Source: Blastococcus atacamensis
GTDB taxonomy: Bacteria; Actinomycetota; Actinomycetes; Mycobacteriales; Geodermatophilaceae
Direction of reading: 5' to 3'
DNA: 36,069 nt
Assembly: GCF_002938425.1 (NCBI RefSeq)
Contig: NZ_POQU01000034.1
Location: forward strand, 1 to 36,069
Under the pieces are notes generated by a model. The model was given only the letters and a program-made list of their open reading frames with translations, made no database searches and was not told the origin of the DNA. A program made the translations under genes and the position numbers. Shown here in pieces: positions 19,690-28,414 of this stretch (its first letter is position 1; each line of letters begins with the position of its first letter).

Positions 19690-20958
19690 GTGCGCCAGGC
19701 GACCTTCCGCGAGGTGTTCGCCGTCCGGGAGTTCCGCCCGCTGTTCGGCACCTTCCTGCTGTCGGCCGCAGGCGACGAGCTGGCTCGCGTGGCCCTCACG
19801 GTGCTGGTCTACGCCCGCACCGACTCCCCCCTGCTCGCGGCGCTCACCTTCGCCATCGGCTACCTGCCCTGGCTGGTCGGGGGGCCGCTGCTGTCGGTCC
19901 TGGCCGACCGGTTCCCCCGCCGTCAGGTCCTCATCACCACCGATCTGCTCCGCGCGGTGCTGGTCGGGCTGATGGCCCTGCCGGGTGTCCCGCTGTGGCT
20001 GCTGCTGTTCCTGCTGTTCGTCGTCGGCATGTGCGCGCCCCCTTTCGAGGCCGCCCGCTCCGCCCTCATGGCCGACGTCCTCGACGGCGACCGCTACGCC
20101 GTCGCCACCTCCCTCACCGGCATCACCGTGCAGCTGGCCCAGGTGGGTGGCTTCCTCGCCGGTGGCGCGCTGCTGCTGGTGTTCAGCCCCAGCACCGCCC
20201 TGATCGTGGACGCCGTCACCTTCCTGGTGTCCGGGCTGTGGCTGTGGGCCGGGCTCCAGCGGCGTCCGGCCCCCACCGACGCCGACGGGTCGGAACCGTC
20301 CACGCTCTGGCGCGGCGCCGTCGAGGGTCTGCGCTTCATCCGCCGCACCCCGCGGCTGATGGCGATCGTCGGCGTCGCCTGGCTGGCGACCGGGTTCCTC
20401 TACGCGCCGGAGGGCATCGCCGCCCCGCTCGTCGACGAGCTCGGCGAGGGTCCCACCGCGGTCGGCGTGCTGCTGGCGGCCAACCCCCTGGGCCTCACGA
20501 TCGGTGGGCTGGCCATCGCGCGGCTCGTGGCGCCCGGCCGGAGGGAGCGCCTGGTCGAGCCCCTGGTGCTCGTCTCGCTGCTCGCGGTGCTGGTCGGCGG
20601 GGTGGTCGCCGTCGCCGGCGGACCCGGACCGGGCACGTACTGGGCCCTGGTGGCGCTGCTGTTCGTCTCCGGCCTGGCCGGGGCGTGGACGATCCCGCTC
20701 AACGTCGCCTTCGTGCAGGCGGTGCCCAGCGCCTACCGCGGCCGGGCGTTCGGGGTCGCGGCCAGCGGGCTCTCGGGGATCCAGGGCCTCGGCGCGCTGG
20801 CCTCCGGCCTGGCCGCGGAGGCCGTGGGCCCCTCGATCGTGGTGGCGGTCGCGGGCGGGCTCGGAATGATCGCGGTCGCGCCGACGCTGTGGGCCTATCG
20901 GGGCACGCGCAGCCAGGTGCCCGCGACGGTCGACGCCGAGGGAGCAACCAGGGAATGA
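19690..20958 (+). CDS. MFS transporter (enterobactin/macrolide-exporter-like)
   Basis: A 422-residue permease with 12 predicted helices. It starts [20 protein letters not shown], then [20 protein letters not shown], the pattern of the MFS_3 group that includes EntS and macrolide efflux proteins. Motif A is [15 protein letters not shown] between helices 2 and 3. [20 protein letters not shown] is typical of the helix 4 region in this group. The second half begins around [20 protein letters not shown]. The GTG start has only a weak GGGGAA before it. Its stop overlaps the glbO start in ATGA, so the two are translationally coupled, which is not the arrangement I recall in mycobacteria. Substrate unknown. 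Confidence 0.9.
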   Translation: MRQATFREVFAVREFRPLFGTFLLSAAGDELARVALTVLVYARTDSPLLAALTFAIGYLPWLVGGPLLSVLADRFPRRQVLITTDLLRAVLVGLMALPGVPLWLLLFLLFVVGMCAPPFEAARSALMADVLDGDRYAVATSLTGITVQLAQVGGFLAGGALLLVFSPSTALIVDAVTFLVSGLWLWAGLQRRPAPTDADGSEPSTLWRGAVEGLRFIRRTPRLMAIVGVAWLATGFLYAPEGIAAPLVDELGEGPTAVGVLLAANPLGLTIGGLAIARLVAPGRRERLVEPLVLVSLLAVLVGGVVAVAGGPGPGTYWALVALLFVSGLAGAWTIPLNVAFVQAVPSAYRGRAFGVAASGLSGIQGLGALASGLAAEAVGPSIVVAVAGGLGMIAVAPTLWAYRGTRSQVPATVDAEGATRE

Positions 20959-21389
20959 GCGAGTCGAGGCGGTCCCTGCCGTCGGCGCGGACCTTCTACG
21001 ACGAGGTCGGCGGCGAGCCCACGTTCCGCACGCTCGTGCAGCGCTTCTACGCCGCCGTCCGCACCGACCCCGTGCTGCAGCCGATGTACCCCCAGGACGA
21101 CTGGGAGGGCGCCGAGACCCGGCTGCGCGGCTTCCTGGAGCAGTACTGGGGCGGGCCGACCACCTACTCCGAGCAGCGGGGGCATCCGCGGCTGCGCATG
21201 CGCCACGCGCCGTTCGCCATCGGACCGGTCGAGCGCGACGCGTGGCTGACGCACATGCGCGCCGCCGTCGACTCCCTGGACCTGCCCGCCGAGCAGGACG
21301 CGACGCTGTGGGGCTACCTGGAGATGGCTGCCCGCAGCATGCAGAACCGCTTCCCCGCCGACTCCGACGGCGATCTGTCCCCCGCCTGA
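20955..21389 (+). CDS. glbO: Group II truncated haemoglobin (trHbO)
   Basis: A 144-residue haem protein with the 2-on-2 globin fold; group II members bind oxygen tightly and are linked to respiration and oxidant defence. Signature positions are visible. [10 protein letters not shown]-like [20 protein letters not shown] includes the B10 Tyr. MYPQDDW carries the CD1 Tyr of trHbO proteins, in place of Phe. [10 protein letters not shown] holds the proximal His F8, and RDAWLTHM the G8 Trp that is specific to groups II and III. The ATG overlaps the stop of the MFS gene by four bases. The gene continues towards the alpha-glucosidase, 123 bp downstream, matching the mycobacterial order glbO then aglA. 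Confidence 0.96.
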   Translation: MSESRRSLPSARTFYDEVGGEPTFRTLVQRFYAAVRTDPVLQPMYPQDDWEGAETRLRGFLEQYWGGPTTYSEQRGHPRLRMRHAPFAIGPVERDAWLTHMRAAVDSLDLPAEQDATLWGYLEMAARSMQNRFPADSDGDLSPA

Positions 21390-21512
21390 CCGACCCTCCG
21401 CGGCACTCTGGGACCGTTGTCCGACCTCCCGGGGTGTCGAACGGCACCCCGGCCGCGAGCTGCGCTCGCTCAGCGGCGTCGCACCCGCTCATCCACGACC
21501 CCGAGGAGCCCG

Positions 21513-23156
21513 GTGACCCCGGTAGAAGGACCCCTTGCCCCCCACCGCTCGCAAGCTCCCGATGGGTCCCTGCAGGGGGCTGACCGCACGTTCCGCTCGA
21601 CCGACGCCACGTGGTGGCGGGACGCGGTCTTCTACCAGATCTACATCCGCAGCTTCGCCGACGGGAACGGCGACGGCGTGGGCGACCTGGCCGGCATCCG
21701 GTCCCGCCTGCCCTACCTCGCCGACCTCGGCGTCGACGCGCTGTGGATCACGCCGTTCTACCCCTCGCCCATGGCCGACCACGGCTACGACGTCGCCGAC
21801 CCGAGGGACGTCGAGCCGGTGTTCGGGGACCTCGCGGAGTTCGACGCGATGCTGGCCGAGGCGCACGCCCTGGGCATCCGCGTGACCGTGGACCTGGTGC
21901 CCAACCACAGCTCGCACGACCACGAGTGGTTCCAGGCCGCGCTGGAGGCGGGACCCGGATCGCCGGAGCGGGGGCGCTACATCTTCCGCGACGGTCGCGG
22001 GTCCGACGGCAGCGAGCCGCCCAACAACTGGCCCTCGGTGTTCGGCGGCCCGGCCTGGACCCGCGTGCCCGACGGCCAGTGGTACCTGCACATCTTCGCC
22101 CCCGAGCAGCCGGACCTGAACTTCGCCAACCCGGAGGTGGTCGCCGACCTCGAGGAGACGATGCGCTTCTGGCTCGACCGAGGCGTGGACGGCTTCCGGA
22201 TCGACGTCGCGCACGGCATGGCCAAGCCCGAGGGGCTGCCGGACATGGTGCCGATGGAGGACACCGGACTGCTCGACGACCACGGTCCCGGCGACCACCG
22301 GTTCGACCAGGACGGCGTCCACGTCGTGCACCGCCGGATCCGGGCGGTGCTGGACCAGTACCCCGGCACGATGGCCGTGGGCGAGGTCTGGGTCTCCGAC
22401 GACGACCGGCTCGCGCAGTACCTGGCCCCCGACGAGCTGCAGCTGGCGTTCAACTTCAAGCTGCTGACCGCGCAGTGGTCGCCGGAGGGTTTGCGGGACG
22501 CGGTCATCCACTCCCTCGCCGCCGTGGCCGGAACACCGGCGCCGGCCTGCTGGGTGCTGTCCAACCACGACCGGCCGCGGCACGTGACCCGCTACGGCGA
22601 CGGCGAGCTGGGCACCAGGCGGGCCAGGGCGGCGGCGCTGCTCCAGCTCGCCCTGCCCGGCGCTGCCTACCTCTACAACGGCGACGAGCTCGGGATGCCC
22701 GACGTCGACCTCCCCGACGAGGTGCTCCAGGACCCGATCTGGTTCCGGTCCGAGGGCGCCGAGCGGGGACGCGACGCCTGTCGGGTCCCCGTGCCGTGGT
22801 CGGGCGACCAGCCTTCCTACGGGTTCTCCTCGCGCCCGGACACCTGGCTGCCGATGCCCGAGGGGTGGGGTCCGCTGACCGCCGAGGCGCAGCGTGCGGA
22901 CGACGGTTCGATGCTGTCGCTGTACCGAACGGCGCTGTCACTGCGCAGCGCCTCCCCCGCATTCACCGGGGAGGACGTGCAGTGGCTACAGGCACCCGAC
23001 GGATGTGTCGTCTTCCGTCGGTCCGGTGGGCTGATCTGCTTCCTCAACCTGTCGGGCTCCGCGGTGCCGCTGCCGGAGGGCCGGGTGCTGCTCAGCAGCG
23101 CCCCCGTGGACGGCGGCAGCGTGTCCGACGACACCGCGGTGTGGCTCCAGGCATGA
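21513..23156 (+). CDS. aglA: GH13 alpha-glucosidase
   Basis: A cytoplasmic alpha-1,4-glucosidase (maltase or trehalose/isomaltose-type), 547 residues. The (beta/alpha)8 barrel begins WWRDAVFYQIYIRSFADGNG with the GDGVGDLAGI calcium-site loop. The conserved regions are DLVPNHSS (I), GFRIDVAHG with nucleophile Asp231 (II), GEVWVSD with acid/base Glu291 (III) and SNHDRPR with Asp353 (IV). DADGNGDGVGDLAGI-like QIYIRSFADGNG plus the SDG loop at 170-180 fit subfamily GH13_30-like glucosidases. A beta-sandwich C domain ends the chain. The GTG at 21513 is preceded by GAGGAG; an upstream start has none. Position after glbO matches Rv2471 (aglA). The exact sugar linkage cannot be read from the sequence. 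Confidence 0.92.
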   Translation: MTPVEGPLAPHRSQAPDGSLQGADRTFRSTDATWWRDAVFYQIYIRSFADGNGDGVGDLAGIRSRLPYLADLGVDALWITPFYPSPMADHGYDVADPRDVEPVFGDLAEFDAMLAEAHALGIRVTVDLVPNHSSHDHEWFQAALEAGPGSPERGRYIFRDGRGSDGSEPPNNWPSVFGGPAWTRVPDGQWYLHIFAPEQPDLNFANPEVVADLEETMRFWLDRGVDGFRIDVAHGMAKPEGLPDMVPMEDTGLLDDHGPGDHRFDQDGVHVVHRRIRAVLDQYPGTMAVGEVWVSDDDRLAQYLAPDELQLAFNFKLLTAQWSPEGLRDAVIHSLAAVAGTPAPACWVLSNHDRPRHVTRYGDGELGTRRARAAALLQLALPGAAYLYNGDELGMPDVDLPDEVLQDPIWFRSEGAERGRDACRVPVPWSGDQPSYGFSSRPDTWLPMPEGWGPLTAEAQRADDGSMLSLYRTALSLRSASPAFTGEDVQWLQAPDGCVVFRRSGGLICFLNLSGSAVPLPEGRVLLSSAPVDGGSVSDDTAVWLQA

Positions 23157-23186
23157 CCGCTGGACGGGCCGCCGGAACGACTCGGG

Positions 23187-23192
23187 TAATTT
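23187..23192 (+). promoter_or_regulatory. -10 box TAATTT of bioY
   Basis: TAATTT ends 7 nt before the GTG start of bioY, without a Shine-Dalgarno sequence. The box stands within the 43 bp after the glucosidase stop, so bioY has its own promoter. Confidence 0.55.
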
Positions 23193-23199
23193 CCGCCGG

Positions 23200-23769
23200 G
23201 TGAAGTCCAAGGATCTCGCCTACGTCGCACTGTTCGCCGCCATCGTCGCGGTGCTGGGTCTGGTGCCGCCGGTGCCCGTGCCCGGCATCCCGGTGCCGAT
23301 CACGGCGCAGACCCTGGGCGTCATGCTGGCCGGCTCGGTGCTCGGTGCGCGCCGCGGCGGGCTGGCGCTGCTGACCTTCCTGGCCGTCGTCGCGGTCGGA
23401 GCGCCCCTGCTGTCGGGCGGCCGCGGTGGGCTGGCAGTCTTCGTCGGCCCGTCCGCCGGATACCTCTACAGCTGGCCGATCGCCGCGTTCGTCATCGGGC
23501 TCCTGACCCAGCTGACGTGGCGCCGGTTCAACCTGGCGTGGGCTCTGGTGGCCAACCTGATCGGCGGCATCGCCGTCATCTACGCGATCGGCATCCCGTT
23601 CACCGCTCTGTTCGGCGACGTCTCGCTGACGGCCGCAGCGACGGGCTCGCTGGCCTTCATCCCCGGTGACCTGGTGAAGGCGGGCGCCGCCTCGGTGGTG
23701 GCGGTCGCGGTGCGACGGGCATACCCGGTCATCGAGCTGCCCGCCCGGCGGCCGGCGGCGGCGGGCTGA
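23200..23769 (+). CDS. bioY: Biotin ECF transporter, substrate-binding S component BioY
   Basis: The membrane S component that binds biotin in ECF-type vitamin uptake; 189 residues and six helices, as expected. The sequence has [19 protein letters not shown], then [19 protein letters not shown], the BioY signature, and [20 protein letters not shown], the conserved GP-x-x-GY motif. [19 protein letters not shown] near the end is also typical (PxD-L-x-K). The GTG start lies 7 nt after TAATTT with no ribosome-binding site. It heads an operon with an ATPase 3 bp downstream and an EcfT protein, forming a solitary BioMNY-type transporter. No biotin synthesis gene or clear BirA/BioR site is near it. 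Confidence 0.93.
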   Translation: MKSKDLAYVALFAAIVAVLGLVPPVPVPGIPVPITAQTLGVMLAGSVLGARRGGLALLTFLAVVAVGAPLLSGGRGGLAVFVGPSAGYLYSWPIAAFVIGLLTQLTWRRFNLAWALVANLIGGIAVIYAIGIPFTALFGDVSLTAAATGSLAFIPGDLVKAGAASVVAVAVRRAYPVIELPARRPAAAG

Positions 23770-23771
23770 CC

Positions 23772-24503
23772 GTGCGGTGGGGACGGCGGGGGGCCGAGGT
23801 CACCGCGGCCGCCGACCTTCCGCGGACGGCGCTCGAACTACAGAACGTCTCCCATGCCTACGGCGACCGGCCGGTTCTGCACGACGTCACGCTGACCCTG
23901 GGCGAGTCCCGGGTGGGCGTGGTCGGGGCGAACGGATCGGGCAAGAGCACCTTCGCCCGGCTGCTGAACGGCCTGGTCGTCCCATCCGCCGGCACTGTCC
24001 TCGTCGACGGGCTGGACACCCGGACACAGCTGCGGGAGGTCCGTCGCCGGGTGGGTTTCGTGTTCCAGGACCCCGACGCGCAGATCGTGCATCCCACCGT
24101 CGCCGAGGACGTCGAGTTCGGCCTGACCAACCTGGGGGTGCCGGCCGACGAGCGGGCGCGCCGGGTCGAGGACATGCTCGCCCGCTACGGCCTGGCCGGA
24201 CATCACGACCATCCGGCACACCTGCTCTCGGGCGGCCAGAAGCAGCTCCTCGCGATCGCCGGAGTGCTGGTCATGCAGCCCCAGCGGGTGGTGTTCGACG
24301 AGCCCACGACCCTGCTGGACCTGGCCAACACCCGGCGCGTCGCGCGCGTCATCGACGAGCTGGAGCAGCACGTCGTGGTGGTCACCCACCACCTGGACCT
24401 CTTGACCGGTTTCGATCGGGTGCTGGTGTTCGAGGACGGCCGGGTCGCCGCCGACGGCGCGCCTGCCGAGACGCTTCGCTGGTACGTGGACCGGTTGTCG
24501 TGA
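23772..24503 (+). CDS. ECF transporter ATPase (BioM/EcfA type)
   Basis: The ABC ATPase that energises the biotin ECF transporter from the cytoplasmic side; 243 residues. Walker A is [10 protein letters not shown] (about residues 59-66). The Q-loop is [20 protein letters not shown], the ECF-type sequence that contacts EcfT. The ABC signature is [14 protein letters not shown], Walker B is [12 protein letters not shown] and the switch His is VVTHHLDLL. Only one such ATPase gene is present, so the complex would use a homodimer, as in the BioMNY system, not the EcfA1/EcfA2 pair of Firmicutes. The GTG start is 2 bp after the bioY stop; the first 20 residues are not conserved, so the true start might lie further in. 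Confidence 0.92.
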   Translation: MRWGRRGAEVTAAADLPRTALELQNVSHAYGDRPVLHDVTLTLGESRVGVVGANGSGKSTFARLLNGLVVPSAGTVLVDGLDTRTQLREVRRRVGFVFQDPDAQIVHPTVAEDVEFGLTNLGVPADERARRVEDMLARYGLAGHHDHPAHLLSGGQKQLLAIAGVLVMQPQRVVFDEPTTLLDLANTRRVARVIDELEQHVVVVTHHLDLLTGFDRVLVFEDGRVAADGAPAETLRWYVDRLS

Positions 24504-24531
24504 CCTCGCCCCCGTCCGGGCGGCCGGTGCC

Positions 24532-25176
24532 ATGACGCTCGCGCTGTACGTGCCCGTCGCCAGCCCCGTGCACCGGGCGCCCGCCGGGCTGAAGCTGGCC
24601 CTGCTGACCGGTCTGGGCGCGGGCCTGTTCCTGATCGAGCGGCTGGACGTGGTCGTCGGCGCGCTGGTTGCCGTGGCGGTGGTAGCGCTGGCCGCGGCCC
24701 GGCTGCCGCTGCGCGCGCTGGTCGCCCAGGTGCGCCCGGTGTGGCCATGGCTGGCGGTGCTGCTCGTGTTCCACCTCGTGGTCACCGACTGGCGCACCGG
24801 AACGCTCGCCGTCACCCGGTTGCTGGCACTGGTGCTGGCCGCCGCGGTGGTGACCGCGACGACGCGGGTGACCGCGCTGGTCGCCGTCGTGGAGTGGCTG
24901 GTCCGGCCACTGGGGGTCTTCGGCGTGCGCCCGGCCCGGGTCGGCCTGGTGATCGCGATGACCCTGCGCTTCGTGCCCCTGATCGCCGAGCGGGCCCAGC
25001 GGATCCGGGAGGCGCAGGCGGCTCGCGGCGCGACCGGCATGCGCCTGGGCATGCTGGTGCCACTGCTCGTGCAGGTGCTCCGGCTGGCCGCCACCCTCGG
25101 GGAGGCTCTGGACGCCCGCGGGGCCGACGCCCCGGTGTCCCCCCGCGACCGGCGTGCCGGAGCACCGGCGCCATGA
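24532..25176 (+). CDS. ECF transporter transmembrane coupling protein EcfT (BioN type)
   Basis: The T component that couples the ATPase dimer to BioY; 214 residues with about five helices. The two coupling-helix motifs, ARG, are present in AQAARGATGM and ALDARGADAP near the C-terminus, each at the end of an amphipathic helix. VLLVFHLVVTDWRTG and VEWLVRPLGVFGVRPARVGL match the usual middle of the family, the latter ending in the conserved P-R-x-G region. The ATG at 24532 is 28 bp after the ATPase stop. Its stop overlaps the MOSC gene start in ATGA, which ties that gene to the operon. Confidence 0.92.
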   Translation: MTLALYVPVASPVHRAPAGLKLALLTGLGAGLFLIERLDVVVGALVAVAVVALAAARLPLRALVAQVRPVWPWLAVLLVFHLVVTDWRTGTLAVTRLLALVLAAAVVTATTRVTALVAVVEWLVRPLGVFGVRPARVGLVIAMTLRFVPLIAERAQRIREAQAARGATGMRLGMLVPLLVQVLRLAATLGEALDARGADAPVSPRDRRAGAPAP

Positions 25177-25700
25177 GCGGGACCGTGCTGGAGATCTGGC
25201 GGACGCCGGCGGCGGCCGGGCCGATGGAGCGGGTGCCCGCCGGCCGGCTGATCGCGGGGGCAGGGCTCGAGGGCGACCGCTACGCGCTGGGTGGCGGCAC
25301 CTGGGCGCGGTACCCGGACCTGGAGAAGCAGCTGACGCTCATCGACGCGGACGACGTCGCCGCGCTCGCCGTGGAAACCGGCGCGGCGCTGACGCCGGGA
25401 GACACGCGACGCAATCTGGTCACCCGCGGCATCGCGCTGCCCGAACTCGTCGGCCGGTGGTTCGTCGTGGGCGACGCGCTGCTGTTCGGGATGAAACGCT
25501 GCCCGCCCTGCACGCATCTGGAGCGGCTGACCGGCACGCGGCTGGTCAAGGCGATGGCCTTCCGGGGCGGGGTCAACGCGGCAGTCTTCACCGGAGCGCC
25601 GATCGCCTCGGGCGCCGAGGTGCGGCTGCTCGACGAGGAGGAGGCCGCCCGCCGTGGAGCGCCCACCGGCGCCGGACGACCGGTGCCGCGTCAGGTCTGA
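25173..25700 (+). CDS. MOSC domain protein
   Basis: A 175-residue protein of the MOSC family (molybdenum cofactor sulfurase C-terminal domain), which includes YiiM and the mARC core. It has VPAGRLIAGAGLEGDRYALG, the conserved GLxGDR motif, then LTLIDADDVAAL, the family's LIDxE-like motif, TRRNLVTRGI, the R-N-x-x-x-x-G motif, and KRCPPCTHLERLTG, which carries the conserved Cys as a pair here. These domains bind the molybdenum cofactor or transfer sulfur. The start overlaps the EcfT stop by four bases (ATGA), so translation is coupled to biotin uptake genes. The gap to the converging thiolase gene is 6 bp. The link between a MOSC protein and biotin transport is not explained. Confidence 0.9.
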   Translation: MSGTVLEIWRTPAAAGPMERVPAGRLIAGAGLEGDRYALGGGTWARYPDLEKQLTLIDADDVAALAVETGAALTPGDTRRNLVTRGIALPELVGRWFVVGDALLFGMKRCPPCTHLERLTGTRLVKAMAFRGGVNAAVFTGAPIASGAEVRLLDEEEAARRGAPTGAGRPVPRQV

Positions 25701-25706
25701 TCCCCT

Positions 25707-26858
25707 TCACCCGCACACCTCCACGACCATCGCCACCCCTTGTCCACCGCCCGCGGCGATGGCGGCGAGCCCGTAACGCCCCGCGTTCCCGAGGGCCAGC
25801 TGGGAGAACAGCCGGACGGCGAGGACCGCACCCGAGGCTCCCCATGGGTGGCCGAGAGCCAGCGCACCCCCCTGCGGGCAGATCCGCTCGGGCTCCAGCC
25901 GCAGCTCGGCGCAGCAGGCGAGGACCTGCCCGGCGAACGCCTCGTTGAACTCCACCACGTCGATGTCGCCGATGGCCAGGCCCGCCCGGTCGAGGGACTC
26001 CTGCGCCGCGGGCACGATGCCGAGCCCCGGGCGGTTCGGGTCGACACCGGCGGTTGCGGTGGCGAGCACCCGCAGGCCCCGTCCTCCCCGCCGGCGGTGG
26101 GTCGCGGCGTCGACCAGGGTGACCACCGCCGCGCCGTCGTTGATCCCGCAGGAGTTGCCGGCGGTCACGGTGCCCGCCGGGTCGAAGGCCGGCCGCAGTC
26201 GCCCGAGCCGCTCGACGGTCAGACCGTCCCGCGGACGCTGGTCGCGGGAGATCCCCCCGAGGGGGACCATCTCGGCGGCGAAGCCGTCGATCCGCTGGGT
26301 CGCCATGGCACGGGCGTGGGAGCGGGCGGCGTACTCGTCCTGCTGGGCGCGCGTGATCCCGTGCTCCCGGGCGATCAGGTCGGCCGCCGGCCCCATGTCC
26401 GGGTCGCCGAGGTCCGAGGGGGCGAAGGGGGCTCGCTCGTAGCGGGCCGCGGGCACGTCCCCGCGCGGCGGCCAGGACCGCCACGGAGCGGTGGAGGCCG
26501 ATTCCACACCCCCTGCCAGCACGGTCCCCACCTCACCGCGCAGCGCGGTGGCGCCGAGGACGACGGCCGCGAGTCCACTTGCGCACTGCCGGTCGACGGT
26601 GAGACCGGGAACTGACACCGGCAGGCCGGCCTGGAGGGCGGCGACGCGGGCGACGTCCCCACCGGGACCCATGCAGTTGCCCAGCACGACCTCGCGCAGC
26701 GGCGCGCCCGCGTCCTGGCCTGTCCGCGCGTCGGCCGCGAGGTCACCGAGGACGGCGGCGGCGAGATCGGCGGCGGTGTACCCCGCCAGTAGCCGCCCCG
26801 CCGTCCCGATCGGCGTGCGACGCGCCGCCACGATGACCGGGGCATCGACGGCCGTCAC
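25707..26858 (-). CDS. Thiolase family protein (acetyl-CoA acyltransferase-like), second catalytic Cys replaced
   Basis: A thiolase-fold enzyme, 383 residues, which would make or break C-C bonds between acyl-CoA thioesters. It has APVIVAARRTPIG at the N-terminus, the nucleophile Cys in VDRQCASGLAAV, and AGNSCGINDGAAV, NEAFAGQVL, and LGHPWGASGA, the last two being the NEAF and GHP motifs. In most thiolases the C-terminal motif is Cys-x-G-G-G; here it reads AAIAAGGGQG, so the acid/base Cys is Ala. That suggests altered or reverse-only chemistry, or a degraded enzyme. I chose the GTG at 26858, which overlaps the stop of the upstream ligase gene in GTGA. It is the last gene of a thioesterase, ligase, thiolase run. 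Substrate unknown. Confidence 0.9.
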   Translation of the reverse strand: MTAVDAPVIVAARRTPIGTAGRLLAGYTAADLAAAVLGDLAADARTGQDAGAPLREVVLGNCMGPGGDVARVAALQAGLPVSVPGLTVDRQCASGLAAVVLGATALRGEVGTVLAGGVESASTAPWRSWPPRGDVPAARYERAPFAPSDLGDPDMGPAADLIAREHGITRAQQDEYAARSHARAMATQRIDGFAAEMVPLGGISRDQRPRDGLTVERLGRLRPAFDPAGTVTAGNSCGINDGAAVVTLVDAATHRRRGGRGLRVLATATAGVDPNRPGLGIVPAAQESLDRAGLAIGDIDVVEFNEAFAGQVLACCAELRLEPERICPQGGALALGHPWGASGAVLAVRLFSQLALGNAGRYGLAAIAAGGGQGVAMVVEVCG

Positions 26859-27880
26859 GCGGAGCCGTCCCCGGACGTCGTGTCGACCGGCGCGACACGG
26901 CCGGAGGCCACCAGGTCGGCGACCGCGGCGCGGTCGACCTTGCCGGCGCCGGTGACGGGGAATCGCGGCAGGACGAACCACCGGCGCGGCCGCTGGCCCG
27001 GGGGCAGCTCGGTCCGCGCCGCCCGGCGGGCCGCCGCCAGGGCTGCCGGGTCGGCGAGGACGGCGGTCACGAGCGCGCCGAACCGAGGATGCGGAACGCC
27101 GACGACGACCACCTCGCTCGCCGTGCTGCGGCGCAGGGCCTCCTCCACGTCGTCGACGTGGACGGTCACCCCACCGGTGACGACGGCCTCGATGCCGCGG
27201 CCGGTCACCGTGAGGACCCCGCCGGCCAGCCGACCCCGGTCGCCCACGGTGGCGAAGCCGTCCCCGGCCAGGGTGAACGGTCCCTCCTCGCCTCCTGCGT
27301 AGCCGCGGGAGAGGAAGGGCGAGCGCGCCCAGACCTGCCCGTCCCGGATCTCGACGGCGACGTCGGGGAACGGCCGCAGGTCCGCCTCGTCGGTGCCCCA
27401 GGCGACGAAGGACAGCTCGGCGGCCCCGTAGTAGTGGGCGACCCGGGCGCCTGCGGCCCGCGCCTGCGCCGCCAGGGCCGGACGCAGCCGGTCCCCGGCG
27501 ACCACCACCGTGCGCGAGCGCAGATCCACGCCGTCCCGCAGCAGGCCCAGCAGCGCGGTGGGCGTGAGCTGGATGTGCGTGGCCTCGGCCGGGTCGTCGA
27601 CGAGCGGTATCCGGGAGTGCCGCGCGTGCACCGCGGCGAACAGGTTCATGGTCGCCGACAACGGGCCGGGTATGCAGGCCCGGGTGGAGTCGTCGATCCC
27701 GGCCAGCTCCGAGAAGTGCGGGAAGGAGTCGGTCCAGGACGCGGCGGTCCGGACGACCACGCGGGGCCGACTGGTCGTGCCCGAGGTCCGGAGCCCGATC
27801 AGCCCGCCACGGTCAGCGGCCGTGAGGACCGCCGCGACCGGGTCAGGGGCTGCGGCGACATCGGTGAAGGTGTGCGGCAC
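26855..27880 (-). CDS. Short AMP-dependent acyl-CoA ligase (MenE-like)
   Basis: An adenylate-forming ligase that would activate a carboxylic acid to its CoA thioester; 341 residues, shorter than typical members because it begins right before the P-loop. That loop is RTSGTTSRPRVVVRT (about residues 30-44). A5 is YYGAAELSFV, and later motifs are GDGFATVGDRGRL and GRGIEAVVTGGVTVHVDDVE. The hinge and C-terminal Lys are in FPVTGAGKVDRAAV. The short N-terminus is shared with some MenE (o-succinylbenzoate-CoA ligase) proteins, but no menaquinone gene is nearby. The GTG at 27880 is preceded by AGGAG at 5 nt. It follows the thioesterase by 47 bp and overlaps the thiolase, so the three act together on some CoA ester. 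The acid is not known. Confidence 0.85.
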   Translation of the reverse strand: MPHTFTDVAAAPDPVAAVLTAADRGGLIGLRTSGTTSRPRVVVRTAASWTDSFPHFSELAGIDDSTRACIPGPLSATMNLFAAVHARHSRIPLVDDPAEATHIQLTPTALLGLLRDGVDLRSRTVVVAGDRLRPALAAQARAAGARVAHYYGAAELSFVAWGTDEADLRPFPDVAVEIRDGQVWARSPFLSRGYAGGEEGPFTLAGDGFATVGDRGRLAGGVLTVTGRGIEAVVTGGVTVHVDDVEEALRRSTASEVVVVGVPHPRFGALVTAVLADPAALAAARRAARTELPPGQRPRRWFVLPRFPVTGAGKVDRAAVADLVASGRVAPVDTTSGDGSA

Positions 27881-27927
27881 GGTCACTCCTGTGCGCTCGC
27901 GGGCTGGTGGCCTGGCAGGACGACGGC

Positions 27928-28353
27928 TCAGGCGCCGGCCGGCTCGTCGGTCCAGCGGGCGAGGAACTCCTTCTCCTCGGTGGTGAGCCGGCGCGGCCGG
28001 TTCAACGAAAAGTCGAACGGGACGAGCAGGGTGCTGCCGGTGACGGCGAGGCTGCCGTGGTCGAACAGCTCGTAGTGGCAGGTGAACGCTGCCGCCCGGA
28101 CGCCGGAGACCCAGACCTGCACCTCCAAGGGGTCGCGGTCGTAGACCACCGGCCGCTTGTAGGCGATCTCGTGGGAGGCGACGACGAGTCCGCGGCGCAT
28201 GCCGGTGTGCGCGTCGTGGGTGGGATGCTCGAAGAACAGGTTCACCCGGGCCATCTCGAAGTAGCTGAGGAAGGCGACGTTGTTGATGTGCTGGTAGGCG
28301 TCCATGTCCGACCAGCGCATCGGGACCTGCACCGTGTGCCTCACACGCTGCAC
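27928..28353 (-). CDS. Acyl-CoA thioesterase, hotdog fold (Rv2475c-like)
   Basis: A single-domain hotdog thioesterase of 141 residues that hydrolyses acyl-CoA. The catalytic Asp is in MRWSDMDAYQHINN, the 4HBT/YbgC-type motif, followed by VAFLSYFEMARVNLFFEHP on the central helix. EIAYKRPVVYDRDPLEVQVW forms the central strands. The chain ends in FLARWTDEPAGA. M. tuberculosis Rv2475c, placed between aglA and ettA, appears to be its counterpart. The start is a GTG at 28353; the ATG at 28320 would cut off the first strand. It begins the minus-strand operon that also has the ligase and thiolase genes. It is divergent from the phosphatase-like gene by 61 bp. Confidence 0.92.
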   Translation of the reverse strand: MQRVRHTVQVPMRWSDMDAYQHINNVAFLSYFEMARVNLFFEHPTHDAHTGMRRGLVVASHEIAYKRPVVYDRDPLEVQVWVSGVRAAAFTCHYELFDHGSLAVTGSTLLVPFDFSLNRPRRLTTEEKEFLARWTDEPAGA

Positions 28354-28401
28354 CCTGCCCTACTCGTCGGGCGCCGGCCGCGACCGGTCCCCACGTGGCC
28401 C

Positions 28402-28407
28402 TAGCCT
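28402..28407 (+). promoter_or_regulatory. -10 box TAGCCT of the phosphatase-like gene
   Basis: TAGCCT ends 7 nt before the GTG at 28415, the same spacing as at bioY, ctaJ and the S9 gene. No ribosome-binding site intervenes. Confidence 0.5.
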
Positions 28408-28414
28408 CAGGCGG

